This document shows positions 16,996-26,604 of a stretch of 64,000 bases of DNA, in pieces (the stretch's first letter is position 1; each line of letters opens with the position of its first letter). The DNA lies in NCBI GenBank assembly GCA_964560875.1, contig CAZLMW010000014.1:24476-88475 (forward strand). Reading direction: 5' to 3'. Source of the DNA: CAZLMW01 sp964560875. GTDB taxonomy: Bacteria; Myxococcota_A; UBA9042. The notes below the pieces were generated by a model that ran no database searches, was not told the origin of the DNA, and saw nothing but the letters and a program-made list of their open reading frames with translations. Made by a program: the position numbers and the translations under genes.

Positions 16996-19900
16996 GTGAA
17001 CGATTTGCGACGGACCGGTATCACCAAGCGCGGCGCGAAGCGGCTTTTGAAGGTCGTCGGCGTGAGCCTGTATGCGCTCGTTGTTCGCATCACGCTTGCG
17101 GTCGTCGCGCTGGTTTTGTGGGTCTATTTCGCCGTCAACTCGGCCTTCGTCGCCGGCCAGATCAGCACCTTTGCAACCGACGCGCTGCCCGGTTCGGTCA
17201 CAGCGGCGCACGTGCAATGGGGCCCGGCACCGGGCTACTTGCGGCTCATCAAACCGGTCGTCAAAGCGCCCGATGCAACCGTGGTGATCGCGGCAGAATG
17301 GCTCGACCTGCGGGTGGACTGGACCAGCCTCGTCAGCGACCTCGTGGCGGGGCGGGACGCAATCGAGGTGCGCATCTTGACAGCACGCATGGTCGCTCCG
17401 CGCATCCGGCTGGACACCGACGACAGGGGCCGACTGAAGATCGCGCTTGCCTTCGCCGACCCCGACGCGGCCAAGAAGAAAGACGGCGGCCGACCGTTCA
17501 TGCTGTCGATCGACTCGTTGTCAGCGCGCGAAGTGGACTACTTCATGCAGCTCAACGGCACCAAGCTCGTGGCGAAGGGCGGCGAATTGGAAGGCAGCGT
17601 GGCAATGCGTACGGCGGCCAACGAGAAGACCACCCTGAGCTGGGAGACACGCACGCTGACCGTCGCTCACGCGCAGGTGTGGCTTGACGCTTTCGATCGA
17701 AGCGGGCTCAAGCAGCTGCCGGGCGGACCGTTCGTCGTGCAGTCGATGAAAGGCGACCTCGAGCGCGTCGATATCCAGGGCGCCTCGATGGACCTGCCGC
17801 ATATCAACCTGGCCCGGTCGGACTACACGATGACATTGGGGCCGCCGTTGGACATCCGCGGCAGCCGTGTGCTGATGACGGCGTCGACCAGGGCGCCGAT
17901 GTTCAACGCCATGCTCGGGCCGCTGTTTGACTGCGACGCGACGATCGACGGCGGTTTCCACTGGCGATCCCCGACCAAGGAGGCCGCTGCCGCCGGAGAG
18001 CGCGGCTTGTTCGAGGCCACCGGTAATGTCACCGGCGAGGGGTTGATGGGCGGCTTCATGACCCGGTCGGTCAAGGGTCGCGTCGCGATGAAGATGGGCC
18101 ACCACACCGCCGAGCACGTCGCGTCGGGCAAGCCGTCGATGGAGATCGACACGACCGGGCTCGTCATCGATGCGTTCGATGGGCGACTGCGCAGCGATCG
18201 GGTGCGCTACAAGCTGTTTGACAAGGGGCGGATGACGACGCGCGGCAAGATCGCGTCCGACAACGTCTCAATCGGCAAGGTGCTCGCGACGCAGGTCGTC
18301 AACATCGGCGGCAAGGCGGCGATCGCGATGCAGGGTCGGCTCAGCGGTGTAGCGGACACGTTCGTCGATTTCACGATGCGAAAGGACGCCGACGAGCTGC
18401 GAAAGGCGGGCAAACCGCCGTTTGATCTCCAGGTCACGCTCGACACCGACTTGCGGATGGCCCGGCAGACCGAAGGCGTGCTGCTCAAGAAGGCGCTGCC
18501 GCAGCTGTTTGTGCGCGGCGGCATCGACTACGCGACCGGACCGGATCGCGGCACGAAGATGGCGTTTCGCAAGGTCGAGCTGTCCAACCTCGGCAGCGGC
18601 GAAGGGATCGACATGCGGCCGACGCTGGCCCACAAGGCGCAGTGGCTCAAGGCTGATGGTGTACTGGCGCTCACCGAGGGCAAGGTCCGGCTGAAGACCG
18701 ACCTGCACATGCCCGACCTCGCGGCGCTGCTCGAACCGCTGGATATCAAGGGCATAACGGGCGCCTTGTCGTTGCGCAACGCGGAGATCGAGGGCGATCT
18801 GCTGGCGCCACGGGTCAAAGGCAAGCTGCAGGGGCGCAAGATCGTCGCGGCCGGCTATTCGGTCGAGGAGATCGACGCCGGCCTGGGGCTGCGAGACGGC
18901 AAACTCACGCTTGATGGGGCGAACATCGCGGTCTTTGGCGGGCGCCTCTCGGGCGACTTCGCGATCGGGTTGTTTTCCAAGGATCTCAAGACAATACGCA
19001 AGCTGCCGGTGATCGAGGCGCGGAAGCTGTCGGTGTTTGGCATGCCGGTGCAGCGCATCATCGAGCCGATGGGGATCACCAACGTCCGGACGGTCTGCGA
19101 CGTGCGCAACGGCTCGCTCGACATCGACCTGCGCGAGCCGATGAAGACGATTCGTTTCTCCGGCCAGACCCGGCTCGTCAAGGTCGACGTGCCCTACCAG
19201 AAGTACGACGCGCTGCAGGCGAACGTGTTGATGACCGGCGGCAAGATCACGCTCGACAAGCTGGTCGCCACGATACCGGCGGCGGGCAGGGGGCGCAGAC
19301 CGGTGCAGATAACGGGCCGCATGGCGCTCGACATCACCGAACCCAAGCGGTTGCGCTACGACATCGACCTGGACACACCGCGGCTCGATTTCGACCAGCT
19401 CGACTACCTGCGCGGCTTGCGCATGCCGATGCGCGGGCAGCTGGCGGGCCGGATCAAGATGCGCGGCGACCTCGTTGACGCCGCGATGGACCTGGATCTG
19501 CAGGTCACCGGCCTGGCGTGGGACAAGATCTGGATGGGTGACAGCCAGGTTTCGCTCGCCAAGAAGCGCGGCAAGCCCGCGATCGTCACCAGCCGCAAGT
19601 TCTTCAAGCGCTTCGACCTGCTCGACAAGTCCACGATCATCTTCGAGCGGCTGATTCCCAACCAATGGGCGATCAACATGCGGGCTCACGACCTCGATCC
19701 GATGCAATTCCTCGGGCTTGAGCCGATGCAAGGCGCGCGGGTCATCACCAACGGCACAGGCCTGTTCAAGATGGACTTCAGGCCCGGCAAGGACGTCTTT
19801 TCGGTCGCGCTCGAGGTGCCGGACGCGGGCATGGAGGTCGAGCTCGACGGCGGCTTCGACAACCTGCGCAACAAGGGGATCATGCGGATGATGGTCCTGC

Positions 19901-21579
19901 CGACGCGGGTCGACTTTCAGAGCACGCGCTTTCAGATCGGCCGCGAAGTGGTCGAGATGTGTGGCGCATTCCTCTACGCCGATCAGCTCAAGAAACTGCC
20001 CGCGCGACTGCGAATGTACATGGCGGGAACGCTCGACGTGCCGCGGTTTGGGGCGCTCAAGAAGTCGATGGCGACGCTTGATATGCGGCTGTCCGTGATG
20101 CGGTCGCCGGCGCTCAAGGGAGACACGAAAGCCTGGTGTCTGCGCAAACCGGCGAAGGGCGCGATGCGCCTGACCGGCCCGTTCGATGGGCTGCGGCTCG
20201 ATGGACGGCTCAAGCTCAAACCGTCGACCGTCGTGCCGCGCGGCTTTGGCAAGGAAGTGCTGCTCGCCGGTGGCGGCGCGATCGACCTGCGCACCGATGG
20301 CAAAGAGGGCATGACCATCACCGTCGACGAAAGCCACACGATCGAGGGCCGCATCGACGACGGACGGTTCCGCTTCCACGGCACGGCGCAAATGGTCAAG
20401 TACAAGGTCGACCACATGAACGCCCACTTCGAGGCCGAGGACTACGAATACGTCCAGCCCAAGGAGTACTCGGTCATCGTCGCGCCCACGCTGCACGTCG
20501 TCGGCACCAACATGCTCGATGACAAGCGCCGCGATGTGACGCTGTCGGGCGATGTGAAGGTCACCGAGGCGGCGTACACCAAGAGCCACGATGCGCTGCG
20601 GGCCATCGGACAAAACCTGGTCAGCCGCGAGGTCAGCGGCGGCGGGGAGTCGTTCCTTGAGAAGAACCCGGCCTACAAGGACATCAAGCTCAAGCTCCGG
20701 GTCAGCGGGCGCAACATCGAGGTGACGTCCAAGCTGCCGTTCTTGCGCACCGATGTGGAGATGAGCGCGCGCGAACTCAAAGTGGGCGGCACCCTCGGCA
20801 ACATGACGGTCGATGGGCGGCTGCGCATCGAACACGGCTCGACGCTGACCTACGAGCTCTTCAAACGCGAGTTCGAGGTCGAAAAGGGCTTCCTGGACTT
20901 CTCGGGCAACGTCGCCAATCCCAACGTGCAGGTGCAGGCGCGGACCGACATCGAGCTCGCGCAAACCGACGACGCTGCGGGGTCCAATCTCGACATCGGA
21001 CCCGGCTTTGGAGGCTCGGCGGGCAGCGGCAGCGGGCAGATCCGCATCATCAAGGTGTGGGTCGGCGTTGACGGCTTGCTGTTTGACCCTGCCAAGGCGG
21101 CGCGCGGCGACTTCTCGGCGATCAACAAGAAGCTGAACATCCGCTTGTGGTCCATGCCCAGCTACGACCAGGCCAACCTCATGGCGCTCGTGCTCACGGG
21201 CAACCTGCTCACCGGCGGCCAGGGGGCGTCACTCGGGTTGGGTTACCTGACCAATGAGCTGTCGGAGATCTTCGCCTCGACGCTGCTGTCCTCGTTCATC
21301 AAGCTCGACAAATTCGAGGTCGCCCCGAAGCTCGACGGCGGCGCGTTGATCGAGGTGCGTCAAAAGCTCGGCAGGTCGCTGTCGATCGCCGGAAAGGCGG
21401 AACGAGGCGGCGCACGGACAAGCACCGAGGCGAGCTTCAACTTCCGGATCAGCGATCGCTTGTCGTTTGACGGGATGGCGCGGTCGGCCCAATCGACGCA
21501 GTACAACCAGCAGATCTACAGGGCGACTCTGCGCTACCGCGTGCCGATCGAGCGGTTCTCGGAGATCTTCGGCCTGTGA
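16996..21579 (+). CDS. tamB: TamB-like inner-membrane protein (AsmA/DUF490 family)
   Basis: This 1,527-aa protein has one N-terminal membrane segment (RITLAVVALVLWVYFAVNSA, about residues 35-55) and a very long periplasmic beta-rich region of the AsmA/TamB type, thought to form a lipid-conducting groove bridging inner and outer membranes. The last ~300 residues show the DUF490 pattern: GSTLTYELFKREFEVEKGFL, a stretch of F-x-G and V-x-V-x-A repeats, and a terminal QIYRATLRYRVPIERFSEIF. It starts at GTG 16996. It overlaps the next gene in the sequence GTGA (21576-21579), so the two are translationally coupled, in the order tamB-tamA, the reverse of E. coli. Confidence 0.88.
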   Translation: MNDLRRTGITKRGAKRLLKVVGVSLYALVVRITLAVVALVLWVYFAVNSAFVAGQISTFATDALPGSVTAAHVQWGPAPGYLRLIKPVVKAPDATVVIAAEWLDLRVDWTSLVSDLVAGRDAIEVRILTARMVAPRIRLDTDDRGRLKIALAFADPDAAKKKDGGRPFMLSIDSLSAREVDYFMQLNGTKLVAKGGELEGSVAMRTAANEKTTLSWETRTLTVAHAQVWLDAFDRSGLKQLPGGPFVVQSMKGDLERVDIQGASMDLPHINLARSDYTMTLGPPLDIRGSRVLMTASTRAPMFNAMLGPLFDCDATIDGGFHWRSPTKEAAAAGERGLFEATGNVTGEGLMGGFMTRSVKGRVAMKMGHHTAEHVASGKPSMEIDTTGLVIDAFDGRLRSDRVRYKLFDKGRMTTRGKIASDNVSIGKVLATQVVNIGGKAAIAMQGRLSGVADTFVDFTMRKDADELRKAGKPPFDLQVTLDTDLRMARQTEGVLLKKALPQLFVRGGIDYATGPDRGTKMAFRKVELSNLGSGEGIDMRPTLAHKAQWLKADGVLALTEGKVRLKTDLHMPDLAALLEPLDIKGITGALSLRNAEIEGDLLAPRVKGKLQGRKIVAAGYSVEEIDAGLGLRDGKLTLDGANIAVFGGRLSGDFAIGLFSKDLKTIRKLPVIEARKLSVFGMPVQRIIEPMGITNVRTVCDVRNGSLDIDLREPMKTIRFSGQTRLVKVDVPYQKYDALQANVLMTGGKITLDKLVATIPAAGRGRRPVQITGRMALDITEPKRLRYDIDLDTPRLDFDQLDYLRGLRMPMRGQLAGRIKMRGDLVDAAMDLDLQVTGLAWDKIWMGDSQVSLAKKRGKPAIVTSRKFFKRFDLLDKSTIIFERLIPNQWAINMRAHDLDPMQFLGLEPMQGARVITNGTGLFKMDFRPGKDVFSVALEVPDAGMEVELDGGFDNLRNKGIMRMMVLPTRVDFQSTRFQIGREVVEMCGAFLYADQLKKLPARLRMYMAGTLDVPRFGALKKSMATLDMRLSVMRSPALKGDTKAWCLRKPAKGAMRLTGPFDGLRLDGRLKLKPSTVVPRGFGKEVLLAGGGAIDLRTDGKEGMTITVDESHTIEGRIDDGRFRFHGTAQMVKYKVDHMNAHFEAEDYEYVQPKEYSVIVAPTLHVVGTNMLDDKRRDVTLSGDVKVTEAAYTKSHDALRAIGQNLVSREVSGGGESFLEKNPAYKDIKLKLRVSGRNIEVTSKLPFLRTDVEMSARELKVGGTLGNMTVDGRLRIEHGSTLTYELFKREFEVEKGFLDFSGNVANPNVQVQARTDIELAQTDDAAGSNLDIGPGFGGSAGSGSGQIRIIKVWVGVDGLLFDPAKAARGDFSAINKKLNIRLWSMPSYDQANLMALVLTGNLLTGGQGASLGLGYLTNELSEIFASTLLSSFIKLDKFEVAPKLDGGALIEVRQKLGRSLSIAGKAERGGARTSTEASFNFRISDRLSFDGMARSAQSTQYNQQIYRATLRYRVPIERFSEIFGL

Positions 21580-24500
21580 CGACACGCTGCTTCATCGGCG
21601 TCGTGGCGACGGGCCTGCTGCTTTGCGGCGAGGCGGGGGCACAGCCGTACAGCACGGCAACAAGCGGCGATCCGGCCATCGCGGACGAGCTGCGGCTGAC
21701 CTGCTGCAACAAGGCGATCAAACGTTCGGCCAACGCACCGGTTTGCCCCAAAGATGCGCTCGATGTGCAGGACGGAGCGGCCGGGCGGGTGGGCGCGCGC
21801 GGTATCCAGGCGCAGCAGAAGAAGCGTGAGGCCGTCGCCGTCGCCGACATCAAGAAGGCCGAAAAGACGTGCCTGGGTCACCCCATCGCCGAGGTGGATC
21901 TGCAGGGCTGCATCGGCACCCGGTGCCAATCCGAGGCGCGTCGCCGCCGATTTCTGAGCCTGCTCGACCTGGCCATCGACAAGCCGCTCAAGGCAGGCCA
22001 ACTCGCGCTCGGACGACAACGGCTGCTTCACACCGGCTTCTTCCAGGTCCCCCACGTCTACTGCCGCATCCGGTACGGCAAGGCGAAAATCGCGTTCAAA
22101 GTGAAAGGCAACCGCTTCATCCGACGGATTCGCTTTCATCGCAACGAAAAGGTCTACGGCGAGGACTTGCAGGGTCGGCTCATCTTCCAGCCGGGCGACG
22201 TGCTCGACCCGCTCTCACCAGCCGGGCGCGACATCTTGCAGCGGCAATGTTCGGTGCTCGCGACCCTGTACACCAAGCGCGGCCACGACGACGCGGTGAT
22301 CCATGTGCGCAGCCGCTCGACCGGAATCGGGCTCGTTGCCGTGGATATCGCCGTGGACGAGGGCGTCAAGCACCGCGTGTCGCGCTATCGGGTCACAATC
22401 AAAGATCCAGCCGTGCCCAGCAGCGACGAGAGACGGCTCGGCCTGGCCTGCGAGAAGGTCACCAAGAGAGACATCCTGCGGGTCAGCGGACTGGAGGGCG
22501 AAGACGTCTTCGCGGGCCGCCTCCGCGTCAAGGCACGAGGCAAGATCCGCCGCTACTTGCGCATGCTCGGGTACGCCAAGCCGCGCATCACGATCGAGCA
22601 CCTCGATGTCGAACAGCTGGTGAAGATCGGCGTCAAGCTCGGCCGCTGCAACGTCGTGCGCATGATGACGCGCGAGACCACCGACAGCCCGTTCACGCCG
22701 ACCTCCGACGAAGATCTGCTCGGCTCCATGAGCTTTGCCGAGTCGGGCGTCTTCGACCTCGACGAAGCCGAACGAAGCCGCCGCGCCCTGCGCGCGATGC
22801 TCGAAAACCGCGGCGCCCTCTTCGCCCAGGTACGCATGGACTTTCGGCGCGTGCCGAGGACCACGACGGGACGCATCGACACCGCCGTTACCTATTACAT
22901 TACAACTCGTTACGCAGCACAGATCCGCGCGCTCCGGTTCCCCGGGCTGGCCCACTACAAGGACGAACAGATCAAGGCTGTCATCGGCACGCACGCCTAC
23001 GATTTCTTCGGTCAGGGCGGCTACTTGCAGATCAACCAGATGCTCGCCGACCTGTCGCGGCTCAAGTCGTTTTACGAGTCGGAGGGGTTTTTCGAGTTCC
23101 GCTACAAGCTGCGACGCGGCGCAGCCAGCCGGTTCAAGGGCGTCTTCGACCGGCGCCACTACACCCGTGGACGCGAGGAGATCTGGGAGTACCTGCTGCC
23201 CGATCGCGGCTTCAAGGTCCGTCGGCCCGGGGGCGAAAATTTCATCTACGTCGAGGTGCCGGTCGAAGAGGGACGCCGGTCGCGCCTGACCAAGCTCAGC
23301 ATCGCGGGCGCATCCAGGGGGCACGCCGCCAGGGTTCGCGAGCTCATGGGGCTGTCCAAGGGGTCGGTCATCAGCTACCGACGCTTGCTCGAGGGCGTGC
23401 ACGCGGCCGAGCGATACTACCATGATCTCGGCTACTTCCAGATGCGCTTTCTGCTCGAATGTTGGGGCCGCGGCTACTCGGGAGCTGGCGTTGCCGGGTT
23501 GGGCAGGCTCGGCGGCGACGACAAGGCCGGTCTGAAAGGAAAGTCCAGCGCTGCCAAGGCGGGCCCGGCGGCGGACAAAGGCAGCAATCCGCTCGCGGGC
23601 CTCGTCGGCAAACAACCCGCTAAGAATCTGACGCCGTGGGAGCAGGGCAAGTCCGAAAACCGCTGCCGCCAGGCGCGCCTGCTCGCCGAAAAAGTCTCGC
23701 TCCGGCTCACGGTCGCCGAAGGAAAGCGCGTGCGCATGGGCGAGGTCTTCATCTCGGGCAACTTCGACACCGACGACGACATCCTGCTGCGGGACCTGCC
23801 GCGGCCGGGCGAACCGTTCTCCAAGCCGCGGCTTTTCGATGCGCAACGCATGCTCCGCAACACCGGCCTGTTCGACTCTGTGACCTTCGACTACATCGGC
23901 GCGGATGAAGACCCCGTGCGCGACCGCATCGCCGTGCTCGTCCGGGTGGTGGAGTCGCGCAGCAAGGACCTGCAGTTCGAAGCGGGCTTTCAGACCATCA
24001 ACGCCGAACGCCAACAGCAGCAAAGCGGCGGCAGCTCGGTCGTGACCACGCCGGCCTTCGTCGTCGATCATATCGAGCACCAGACCAGCGCCCAGCAGCG
24101 CCTGACCACGGGCTACGGCACGCATATGGGCGTCGTCTTGCCGAGCCTGCTGCTCACCGGCGGCGGCAGCTTCGTCGAGCGCAACCTGTGGGGTCAGGGT
24201 CACTTGCTCGAGCTGCGCGGACAGCTCGGGTGGACCTTCGACAAGATCGGCCCGGACCTCATTATCCCCGAGCTCGTCAACGTGGGTCTGACCTACTTCA
24301 ACCGGCGGCTCGCGGGCTCGGACTGGTCGCTGCGACTCATCGCGCCGTATTTCATCCGCGACTACGCGACCATCACCATCGATATCGACAAGATCGGCGC
24401 GGCGGCGGAGGTGTCCAAGCGGTTTGGCCGACTCGCGTTTACGACCGGCGTCGACCTCGCTTATGTGCGCACCCGCGAACTGCTGCTCAACGAGCCGTTT

Positions 24501-25310
24501 ACCGACTTCTCGTTTCAGCAAAAGCTCATCCCGCGCGTCACCTACGACTCGACCGACAGCCCGCTCAACCCCACCCGCGGCGCGTTCCTCGCGGTGTCTG
24601 CGGCGCTCATCAACGCGCAGCTCTTCGACACCGCGGGCAAGAGCACCGGCACGGGCTCGTTCGTGAAGATCGACGCCACCGGCAAGTGGTTCAAGCGCTT
24701 CGGCGGCCAGTGGGTCCTGGCGAGCATGTTGCGACTCGGCGGCGCGTATCACCTCGCTACCAACACGACCAGCGCGTCAGACCGCAAGCTGCCGGCCAAC
24801 GAACGGTTTCGACTTGGCGGAGCGCTTGGCGTGCGCGGCTTCTCGACCGGCGGCATCCCACAAGCCAACCCCGACGGCACAACACGCGGCGTCGACAACG
24901 CGGACCCGGTCGACTACGACCCGCAGGGCAACCAGCTGCCGTACAAGTGCGCGCAAAAAGACAGCCTCGACAACTGCGTGGCGTACCAAGTGGCAAACGA
25001 CGGCGACGTTCTCGTCAGCGGCGCCATCGAGCTGCGCACCCCGCCGGTCTTCTTCGACTCGCTACGGCTGGCCTTCTTCTACGACTTCGGCGGCATCTCC
25101 GAAGACCTCGGCGGGCTCAACGCCGAAACCATCCGGACGGGGACAGGCGTCGGGCTGCGCTGGCTCTTCTCCGGCCAGATTCCGGTTCGACTCGACGTCG
25201 CGACGCCAACAGAAACGCGCTGCCTCGATCCGGGCGTCAAGGAAACAGCCGCCTGCGAAAACATCGAAGAGCCGGTGCAATTTCACTTCGGGCTGCTCTA
25301 TGCCTTCTGA
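21576..25310 (+). CDS. tamA: TamA/BamA-like Omp85 outer-membrane assembly protein
   Basis: This 1,244-aa protein has a signal peptide (cleavage after AGA in CGEAGAQPY), several POTRA-type domains and a C-terminal beta-barrel. POTRA signatures include FKVKGNRFIRRIRFHRNEKV near residue 170, a unit around residue 600, and VRMGEVFISGNFDTDDDILL followed by LRNTGLFDSVTF near 730-770. The barrel begins around residue 840 and ends HFGLLYAF with the terminal Phe typical of outer-membrane barrels. A Lys/Ala/Gly-rich linker near residues 650-690 interrupts the POTRA region. It is longer than E. coli TamA (577 aa), with extra POTRA-region sequence. It starts at a GTG overlapping the tamB stop. With TamB it would insert proteins, or move lipid, into the outer membrane. 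Confidence 0.88.
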   Translation: MTTRCFIGVVATGLLLCGEAGAQPYSTATSGDPAIADELRLTCCNKAIKRSANAPVCPKDALDVQDGAAGRVGARGIQAQQKKREAVAVADIKKAEKTCLGHPIAEVDLQGCIGTRCQSEARRRRFLSLLDLAIDKPLKAGQLALGRQRLLHTGFFQVPHVYCRIRYGKAKIAFKVKGNRFIRRIRFHRNEKVYGEDLQGRLIFQPGDVLDPLSPAGRDILQRQCSVLATLYTKRGHDDAVIHVRSRSTGIGLVAVDIAVDEGVKHRVSRYRVTIKDPAVPSSDERRLGLACEKVTKRDILRVSGLEGEDVFAGRLRVKARGKIRRYLRMLGYAKPRITIEHLDVEQLVKIGVKLGRCNVVRMMTRETTDSPFTPTSDEDLLGSMSFAESGVFDLDEAERSRRALRAMLENRGALFAQVRMDFRRVPRTTTGRIDTAVTYYITTRYAAQIRALRFPGLAHYKDEQIKAVIGTHAYDFFGQGGYLQINQMLADLSRLKSFYESEGFFEFRYKLRRGAASRFKGVFDRRHYTRGREEIWEYLLPDRGFKVRRPGGENFIYVEVPVEEGRRSRLTKLSIAGASRGHAARVRELMGLSKGSVISYRRLLEGVHAAERYYHDLGYFQMRFLLECWGRGYSGAGVAGLGRLGGDDKAGLKGKSSAAKAGPAADKGSNPLAGLVGKQPAKNLTPWEQGKSENRCRQARLLAEKVSLRLTVAEGKRVRMGEVFISGNFDTDDDILLRDLPRPGEPFSKPRLFDAQRMLRNTGLFDSVTFDYIGADEDPVRDRIAVLVRVVESRSKDLQFEAGFQTINAERQQQQSGGSSVVTTPAFVVDHIEHQTSAQQRLTTGYGTHMGVVLPSLLLTGGGSFVERNLWGQGHLLELRGQLGWTFDKIGPDLIIPELVNVGLTYFNRRLAGSDWSLRLIAPYFIRDYATITIDIDKIGAAAEVSKRFGRLAFTTGVDLAYVRTRELLLNEPFTDFSFQQKLIPRVTYDSTDSPLNPTRGAFLAVSAALINAQLFDTAGKSTGTGSFVKIDATGKWFKRFGGQWVLASMLRLGGAYHLATNTTSASDRKLPANERFRLGGALGVRGFSTGGIPQANPDGTTRGVDNADPVDYDPQGNQLPYKCAQKDSLDNCVAYQVANDGDVLVSGAIELRTPPVFFDSLRLAFFYDFGGISEDLGGLNAETIRTGTGVGLRWLFSGQIPVRLDVATPTETRCLDPGVKETAACENIEEPVQFHFGLLYAF

Positions 25311-25749
25311 TCGCTCGGCGACCGACAAGACCGAACCAACGACCGGCTCGGCTACCGCGGACCAAACCATGGCCACGCCGCTTGACGTCGCCGCTGCTTT
25401 CGGCCGCGCCGCCGCGAATAACAACCCCAGCGTTGCCGAGGCCTTGTGCGATCCTGTCGCGTGGGCCGATCCGCGCCTTGAATCCATCCAGCGCTTCTTC
25501 GGCCGAGCCTGCAACCCGATGTTCGGGTTCGTCATCGTGCCGCAAAACACCATCGCCGGGGCCGACAACAACCGCACCGCTGTCCGCATCGCCCTGCAAC
25601 AAGCCGGCGAGACCGTGTCCGAAGGCTGGCTGCTCGGCGCCGGATCGCCCTGGCACATCCACGCCTACGTCAAATCCGAAGACGACGTGTTCGCGTTCCT
25701 GCATCCGCCTGACACGAAATCACGGGGCCCCAGCTGCCCCCACGACTGA
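25300..25749 (+). CDS. Small NTF2-like (SnoaL-type) protein
   Basis: A 149-aa cytoplasmic protein whose ATG at 25300 lies inside the end of tamA (11-bp overlap); an ATG at 25369 gives a shorter 126-aa form starting MATPLDVAAAFGRAAANNNP. The pattern of an N-terminal helix with A-A-x-N-N-x-x-x-A, a following helix with W-A-D-P-R, and three long beta strands (MFGFVIVPQN, WLLGAGSPWHIHAYV, DDVFAFLHP) is NTF2/SnoaL-like. No catalytic residues can be assigned, and the role is unknown. The overlap suggests translational coupling with tamA. Confidence 0.65.
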   Translation: MPSDRSATDKTEPTTGSATADQTMATPLDVAAAFGRAAANNNPSVAEALCDPVAWADPRLESIQRFFGRACNPMFGFVIVPQNTIAGADNNRTAVRIALQQAGETVSEGWLLGAGSPWHIHAYVKSEDDVFAFLHPPDTKSRGPSCPHD

Positions 25750-25756
25750 GGCGCAC

Positions 25757-25846
25757 ATGGGCTGCGACAATCAGGGTTGCGGATCGCGGAGGCCGGCGTG
25801 TCCAAAAGCCTGTGAGGCACCGGCGAAAAGGAGCAACGCGCGTTGA
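25757..25846 (+). CDS. Possible 29-aa Cys-rich small protein
   Basis: ATG at 25757 preceded by GAGG five bases upstream opens a 30-codon frame beginning MGCDNQGCGSRRPACPKACE and ending in a basic tail. It holds four Cys in two C-x-x(x)-C pairs. Its TGA overlaps the TTG start of the next gene (TTGA, 25843-25846), the same overlap style used elsewhere in this string of genes. It is too short for family assignment and could be a leader peptide or a small metal-binding protein. Coding status rests on the ribosome site and overlap only. Confidence 0.35.
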   Translation: MGCDNQGCGSRRPACPKACEAPAKRSNAR

Positions 25847-26604
25847 ACACACCGCCGATGGCGATTAGAGTGGCCCGACTCTCCAACCTCCTGCGATGCA
25901 AAGGGCCGCCGCACATCATGTCCGTCTCTGGCTCCAGCCGCGCGCGTTTGCGCAATCTCGCCGCGACCGTCGCGGTCGTTGCGCTGGCGTTGGCCATGAC
26001 GACCGGCTGTGGCGCCGACCTGTTGGATCCGGACGAGTTCAAGTACGACGACCCGCAGTCGATGGTCGAAACGGACAGCGCCGCCGATGCCGGCCCCAAG
26101 GACACGAGCGGCCAGGCCGACACCGGCTCAACCGATGTGGGTGAGGCCAAAGACACAGGCGGCGGCGACAAGTGCCTGACCGATTTTGATTGCCTCAACA
26201 TCCCCGGCAAGACGCCGTGCAAAGTGCCGTGGTGCGATAAGGGCGCGTGCAAGCTCAAGCAGCACAAAGAAGGCACCAAGTGTTCCAACCCGCTGGTCAC
26301 CCTCGGCGAGTGCGAAAAGACGAGCTGCGACGCCAAGGGTCAATGCGTCGTCAACGATCGGCCCGACAAGAAACACTGCGGCTTTGGTGTCTGCGGCAAA
26401 CACTGCATGAAGGGCAAGTGCGTGGTGGCGCCGGCGGACGCGTATGACGACGACAACCCGTGCACCAAGGACTTCTGCAAACAGGGCAGTGAGATCGTGC
26501 ACGAGCCGTTCACCGACCTCTCGCTGGCCTGCGACGACAACAATCCGTGCACCGAAAAGGAGTACTGCGCGGCGGGTAAGTGCCTGGGATCTCCCGCGGA
26601 TTGA
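25843..26604 (+). CDS. Cys-repeat lipoprotein, N-terminal part up to an in-frame TGA
   Basis: TTG start at 25843 with AAGGAG nine bases upstream and a TTGA overlap with the small ORF; an ATG at 25918 would give a compact signal. The hydrophobic stretch ends LAMTTGCGAD (lipobox), then an Asp/Thr/Gly linker and the first C-D-D-x-N-P-C-T repeats. The frame stops at TGA 26602-26604 right after SPAD. That codon occupies the first invariant Cys of the next repeat (aligned C-D-D-G-N-P-C-T versus TGA-S-D-G-F-D-C-T), and the same frame continues with intact repeats to 30450. So this is the 5' portion of one ~1,535-codon gene, broken or recoded at one codon. Confidence 0.85.
   Translation: MNTPPMAIRVARLSNLLRCKGPPHIMSVSGSSRARLRNLAATVAVVALALAMTTGCGADLLDPDEFKYDDPQSMVETDSAADAGPKDTSGQADTGSTDVGEAKDTGGGDKCLTDFDCLNIPGKTPCKVPWCDKGACKLKQHKEGTKCSNPLVTLGECEKTSCDAKGQCVVNDRPDKKHCGFGVCGKHCMKGKCVVAPADAYDDDNPCTKDFCKQGSEIVHEPFTDLSLACDDNNPCTEKEYCAAGKCLGSPAD

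Noticed and set aside
18268..20964. 898-codon reverse-strand frame inside tamB
   Set aside because: Arg/His/Asp-rich shadow of the GC-rich tamB codons; tamB has clear domains and coupling.
22215..24752. 845-codon reverse-strand frame inside tamA
   Set aside because: Antisense shadow; tamA shows POTRA and barrel signatures.
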